Shown here: positions 61,547 to 64,000 of the stretch, piece after piece
Layout of the letters: each line of letters starts with the position of its first letter
Position numbering within the stretch: position 1 is the stretch's first letter
Origin: Bisgaardia hudsonensis
Lineage (GTDB): Bacteria; Pseudomonadota; Gammaproteobacteria; Enterobacterales; Pasteurellaceae
DNA length: 64,000 nt
Reading direction: 5' to 3'
Assembly: GCF_004345785.1 (NCBI RefSeq)
Contig: NZ_SLXI01000002.1
Span: 413,312 to 477,311, forward strand
Notes under the pieces: model-generated
Seen by the model: only the letters and a program-made list of their open reading frames with translations
Databases searched by the model: none
What the model was told of the DNA's origin: nothing
Program-made: the position numbers and the translations under genes

Positions 61547-62120
61547 CCCCGTCATTTATATTTTTAACTTTATTATATAATTCATTTTTTATGCGTAACC
61601 CTTTATTTATTGTTGATAAATATAAATTATTTACATCATAATCACCACCTAATACAAATGGTATTTTAGGCATTAAAACTTCATCAAAACCAATTTTCCT
61701 GTAATATCGTTGCCACGTTATGCCAATGGAATAAGCACTAAAATAATTAAAGTCTGAAAATAAACTTTTTATAAAATTTTCCATATTGCTAGCTATAAAT
61801 TCAAACTCACAAGTTTCAAAATCAAATCGCCCAATTTCATATCCTTTAAAACAAAAACCCTCTCCTAGTACATTGTCAGAAAAGAAAAACAAATCTGTAT
61901 GGAATAATGAACTAATATAGTTATTCCAAGACAAAATATTTCTAGATGTATTTAGATCCCATGGTAAAAATCGCATACACCCTTCAAATAGTTCAAAACC
62001 ATTTTTAATTGATAAAATACTATTTAATTCTTTCGCTATATACCCATATTTATTAGGTATCAATATTTGGTTTTTACTAATAGAATCACTGGAGTTATTA
62101 ATTAACAAATCTATATTCAT
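61521..62120 (-). CDS. SUKH (SMI1/KNR4)-type immunity protein
   Basis: The 199-residue protein starts at the ATG at 62120; a longer TTG frame from 62138 overlaps the toxin fragment and is not preferred. It has the SUKH pattern: KNGFELFEGCMRFLPWDL, LGEGFCFKGYEIGRFDFET and LMPKIPFVLGGDYDVNNLYL. SUKH proteins neutralise many unrelated toxins. It has no matching toxin here, only a short toxin tail upstream, so it is an orphan immunity gene. Its final 7 or so codons are read out of frame from the duplicated toxin fragment, so the natural C-terminus has been replaced. Confidence 0.8.
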   Translation of the reverse strand: MNIDLLINNSSDSISKNQILIPNKYGYIAKELNSILSIKNGFELFEGCMRFLPWDLNTSRNILSWNNYISSLFHTDLFFFSDNVLGEGFCFKGYEIGRFDFETCEFEFIASNMENFIKSLFSDFNYFSAYSIGITWQRYYRKIGFDEVLMPKIPFVLGGDYDVNNLYLSTINKGLRIKNELYNKVKNINDGERVVFSDS

Positions 62121-62124
62121 AACT

Positions 62125-62200
62125 TTAATCTTCCACAATAATTTTTACACCTTTAGAATCTGCATAACGAACAGATTTATTAATTGCTTCCACAAAATTT
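62125..62200 (-). pseudogene. Orphan toxin 3' fragment before the SUKH gene
   Basis: The minus-strand frame gives EAINKSVRYADSKGVKIIVED and a stop at 62125-62127, 4 bases before the SUKH ATG. It resembles the end of the CdiA toxin (AINESVRYADSQGVKIIVKK) but differs at several positions, so it comes from a related but distinct toxin of the same family. Confidence 0.75.
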
Positions 62201-62227
62201 AGCTACATATCTTATTTACGGTACAAA

Positions 62228-62274
62228 AAAGTGCGGTCATTTTCCTTTAAGTTTTAAAAGTTTGACCGCACTTT
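62228..62274 (-). terminator. Terminator after the intact CDI immunity gene, from paired uptake cores
   Basis: AAAGTGCGGTCA and TGACCGCACTTT form a long perfect stem, followed on the minus strand by T residues. Both arms are full uptake cores. The duplicate at 60839-60885 has one mutated arm (AAGTGCAGT). Confidence 0.7.
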
Positions 62275-62307
62275 GCTAGCTAGAAACAATTAGATGAATA
62301 CATCATA

Positions 62308-62808
62308 TTAACGATAAATACTCGTACAATATTCAAAGGCTTCCATTGTTGCTTTGCCTAATTCTTCATCTGAAATGGTTAATGGATATTCAAATTTTAT
62401 TGCTTTCTTATTTTCATCTTTTACAGAAGTAAATGATCCCAAACTATAATTATGGCAGGGTTCTATGTATAACATATCATTATTAACTTTTATTATAAGA
62501 AAAATGGTATCCTTATAAAGGCTCGTTTTATTTTTATAACCATAAGTTTCCATAACTTTTTTTTCTTCATGTTGAGTAAATTTTCTCATTTCCTCTAAAT
62601 GATTGTAATAGTACATAAACACCTCATCAGCAACTTCCTTGCTTTCCGATAATTTTGCTCGAATTTCTTTTCCAAAATCTACAAATGGAATATCTAGCTC
62701 TAAATAACTCACTTTTTGATTAATATCGGAAAATCTTAATCGCGCAATTAAATATGCTGTTATTGATATATATTTACTTGTTTTTTTAAAAAGAATTTCT
62801 TTTTTCAT
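62308..62808 (-). CDS. cdiI: CDI immunity protein, intact cognate copy
   Basis: The 166-residue protein begins one base after the stop of the CdiA toxin reading frame, the normal place for the cognate immunity gene. It is a mixed alpha/beta protein with FGKEIRAKLSESKEV and a C-terminal helix (DEELGKATMEAFEYCTSIYR). No named immunity family is recognised with confidence. Its paralogue at 60918-61425 is frameshifted. A terminator with paired uptake cores follows. Confidence 0.8.
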   Translation of the reverse strand: MKKEILFKKTSKYISITAYLIARLRFSDINQKVSYLELDIPFVDFGKEIRAKLSESKEVADEVFMYYYNHLEEMRKFTQHEEKKVMETYGYKNKTSLYKDTIFLIIKVNNDMLYIEPCHNYSLGSFTSVKDENKKAIKFEYPLTISDEELGKATMEAFEYCTSIYR

Positions 62809-62809
62809 A

Positions 62810-64000
62810 TTATTTCACCTTTTTCACAATAATTTTGACACCTTGAGAATCTGCATAACGAACAGATTCATTAATTGCATTCATTTGTTGTTTGGTTGTT
62901 CCATTAGGAATCGCTAAATACAACTCTTTTGATACAATATCCTCATTTTCTAATATAAACTCCGTTCCTTGTTTACTATCTCTATCAAAACTTACCATAT
63001 CATCAACATATTTATTTAATTGAGATGTAATTCTCTTCGGATTTTGATACGTCTTTGAACCAATAGTATCCATCGTTTTCGCACTTACCGCCGTTCCATC
63101 AGGCAATAAATGGTCGAATGTTTTAAAATTAGATTTGATTTTGTTTAAATTCGTTGTTCCTTCTGGTAGATAAGACATTAAGTATTGTTCCCAAGGATAC
63201 CCTTGTTTATCAATACCTTGCCCCCATGAAATCCCCACGTCTTTATTAGAAAGAACGCCTTTGGTGGGTAATTTAATTTTACCTAAAGTTGTTAAATCCT
63301 TAACTCCTTTTATTATTGGGGTAATTTCTGTCGCAACACCTAGTACTCTAGAGGCGGCAATATCTTTTACCTCATGAGAAACCTCTTTACCATAAAGTGA
63401 ATTAAGTGCAACATGAGAATCCGTCGGAAATTTAGCATTGATAATATCGCTTGCACTATTACCTAAAGTATTAAATTCTCCTTTAATACAATCAATCTCT
63501 TTCAGACAATTCATATACTCATAAAAGCCATCTCTCATCGCTTTAGATGTTGCCTCTCCCGTCGATGATGGGTTAGTTACTAATGCTTTTCCGTAATTCC
63601 CCACGCCCTCTAAAGTATCAGAAACTACTTTAGTATAAAGACTATTTTTAACTAATGGTTGGAAACGTTTACTAAAATAACCATCATGGGCTTTGTCATA
63701 TTTCTGTAACAACGTTGCATTCACATAAGGCGAATAATAGCTATCTTTATCAAATTCTTTAAAATAATTTTTCCCTGCCTGTAAAAGAAACGCATCAGCA
63801 GCGATATTTTTATCTTGGTATTTCTCGCTATCAATTTTTTTAGACGCTAAATAATCAACCGATTTAACCGCTCTTTCTATTAATTTAGATTCCGCTTCTT
63901 CAAGGCTTATCCCTTCTTGTTCAGCAAAACGTTTTGCATTTTCCTTAATCCATTCTATTTCATTTGGATGTAATTGACGGTTAAATTTCTCTGCATTAAA
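62810..64000 (-). CDS. cdiA: CdiA C-terminal region with nuclease-like toxin (5' end outside window)
   Basis: The frame is open to the window edge, giving the last 396 residues of a much larger two-partner-secreted protein. An internal ATG at 63724 is not a real start. The first 90 residues have the pre-toxin pattern NRQLHPNEIEWIKENAKRFA and GISLEEAESKLIERAV. The toxin domain (last ~140) reads GISWGQGIDKQGYPWEQYL, then FDHLLPDGTAVSAKTMDT and ends VRYADSQGVKIIVKKVK. This matches the CdiA-CT group whose E. coli EC869/TA271 members are metal-dependent DNases with a PD-(D/E)XK-like fold. Likely catalytic residues are the Glu of PWEQ, the Asp of FDH and the Lys of SAKT. No VENN motif is visible. 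DNase versus tRNase activity cannot be decided. Confidence 0.85.
   Translation of the reverse strand, partial: FNAEKFNRQLHPNEIEWIKENAKRFAEQEGISLEEAESKLIERAVKSVDYLASKKIDSEKYQDKNIAADAFLLQAGKNYFKEFDKDSYYSPYVNATLLQKYDKAHDGYFSKRFQPLVKNSLYTKVVSDTLEGVGNYGKALVTNPSSTGEATSKAMRDGFYEYMNCLKEIDCIKGEFNTLGNSASDIINAKFPTDSHVALNSLYGKEVSHEVKDIAASRVLGVATEITPIIKGVKDLTTLGKIKLPTKGVLSNKDVGISWGQGIDKQGYPWEQYLMSYLPEGTTNLNKIKSNFKTFDHLLPDGTAVSAKTMDTIGSKTYQNPKRITSQLNKYVDDMVSFDRDSKQGTEFILENEDIVSKELYLAIPNGTTKQQMNAINESVRYADSQGVKIIVKKVK

Noticed and set aside
62121..62138. Upstream TTG start for the SUKH gene (MWKIKV...)
   Set aside because: The extra codons lie over the toxin 3' fragment read in another frame; the ATG at 62120 suits the family.
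62810..63724. Separate 304-residue protein starting at the ATG at 63724
   Set aside because: The frame is open through to the window edge with CdiA pre-toxin sequence, so this ATG is internal.

Overview
The window is about 64 kb of AT-rich (roughly one-third GC by eye) chromosomal DNA from a member of the Pasteurellaceae. The 9-base DNA uptake core AAGTGCGGT (or its complement) recurs through the housekeeping parts, which places it in the Haemophilus-type uptake group rather than the Actinobacillus-type group. Gene content and order (accA-pdxY...tilS, degS-ribD-nrdR, the pit-to-prs block, thiZXY-tenA, and a DNA-mimic protein like HI1450) resemble Haemophilus influenzae. The species cannot be named from the sequence alone.

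Layout. 1-2280: end of ribA, accA, pdxY. 2290-13675: a minus-strand type I secretion island lying between pdxY and tilS. In transcription order it holds a small membrane protein broken at a G9 tract, a 19-codon stub of an RTX gene, a second intact copy of the small membrane protein, a 2028-residue RTX exoprotein with a lipase-like N-terminus, hlyB and hlyD. 13864-52211: mostly core genes (tilS, ydgA-like, oppA-like lipoprotein, prlC, degS-ribD-nrdR, tehB, serS, rarA-lolA-ftsK-lrp, radA, a CYTH protein, pit and its DUF47 partner, SH3 protein, cca, lolB-ispE-prs, mepM, znuCB, modABC with modE, a sulfur-responsive rhodanese/ArsR cluster, uvrD). Most convergent gene pairs are separated by clear bidirectional terminators. 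52351-53121: an unidentified zinc-ribbon-like protein. 53229-57258: a thiamin-precursor uptake and salvage operon behind a TPP riboswitch. 57409-57735: the DNA-mimic protein.

57735-64000 is an accessory region. It starts with a decayed IS3-family element and a solitary IS end, followed by two unknown genes on the plus strand. On the minus strand, entering from the right edge, is the C-terminal 396 codons of a CdiA-type contact-dependent inhibition protein with a nuclease-like toxin domain. Behind it lies a chain of immunity genes: an intact cognate immunity gene, a SUKH (SMI1/KNR4) immunity gene, and a frameshifted second copy of the cognate immunity gene. The SUKH gene and the broken copy are each preceded by a leftover 3' fragment of a toxin gene. 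This is a visible record of successive toxin/immunity replacements.

The most interesting parts are the RTX cassette and the CDI immunity array. The RTX cassette has a duplicated unknown partner gene, a G9 tract whose length decides the reading frame, an RTX stub, and an 825-bp higher-order repeat. In the CDI array, a 7-bp duplication breaks one immunity gene and a neighbouring gene's tail is read out of frame from toxin DNA. All functional statements are from reading the sequence; no database search was run.
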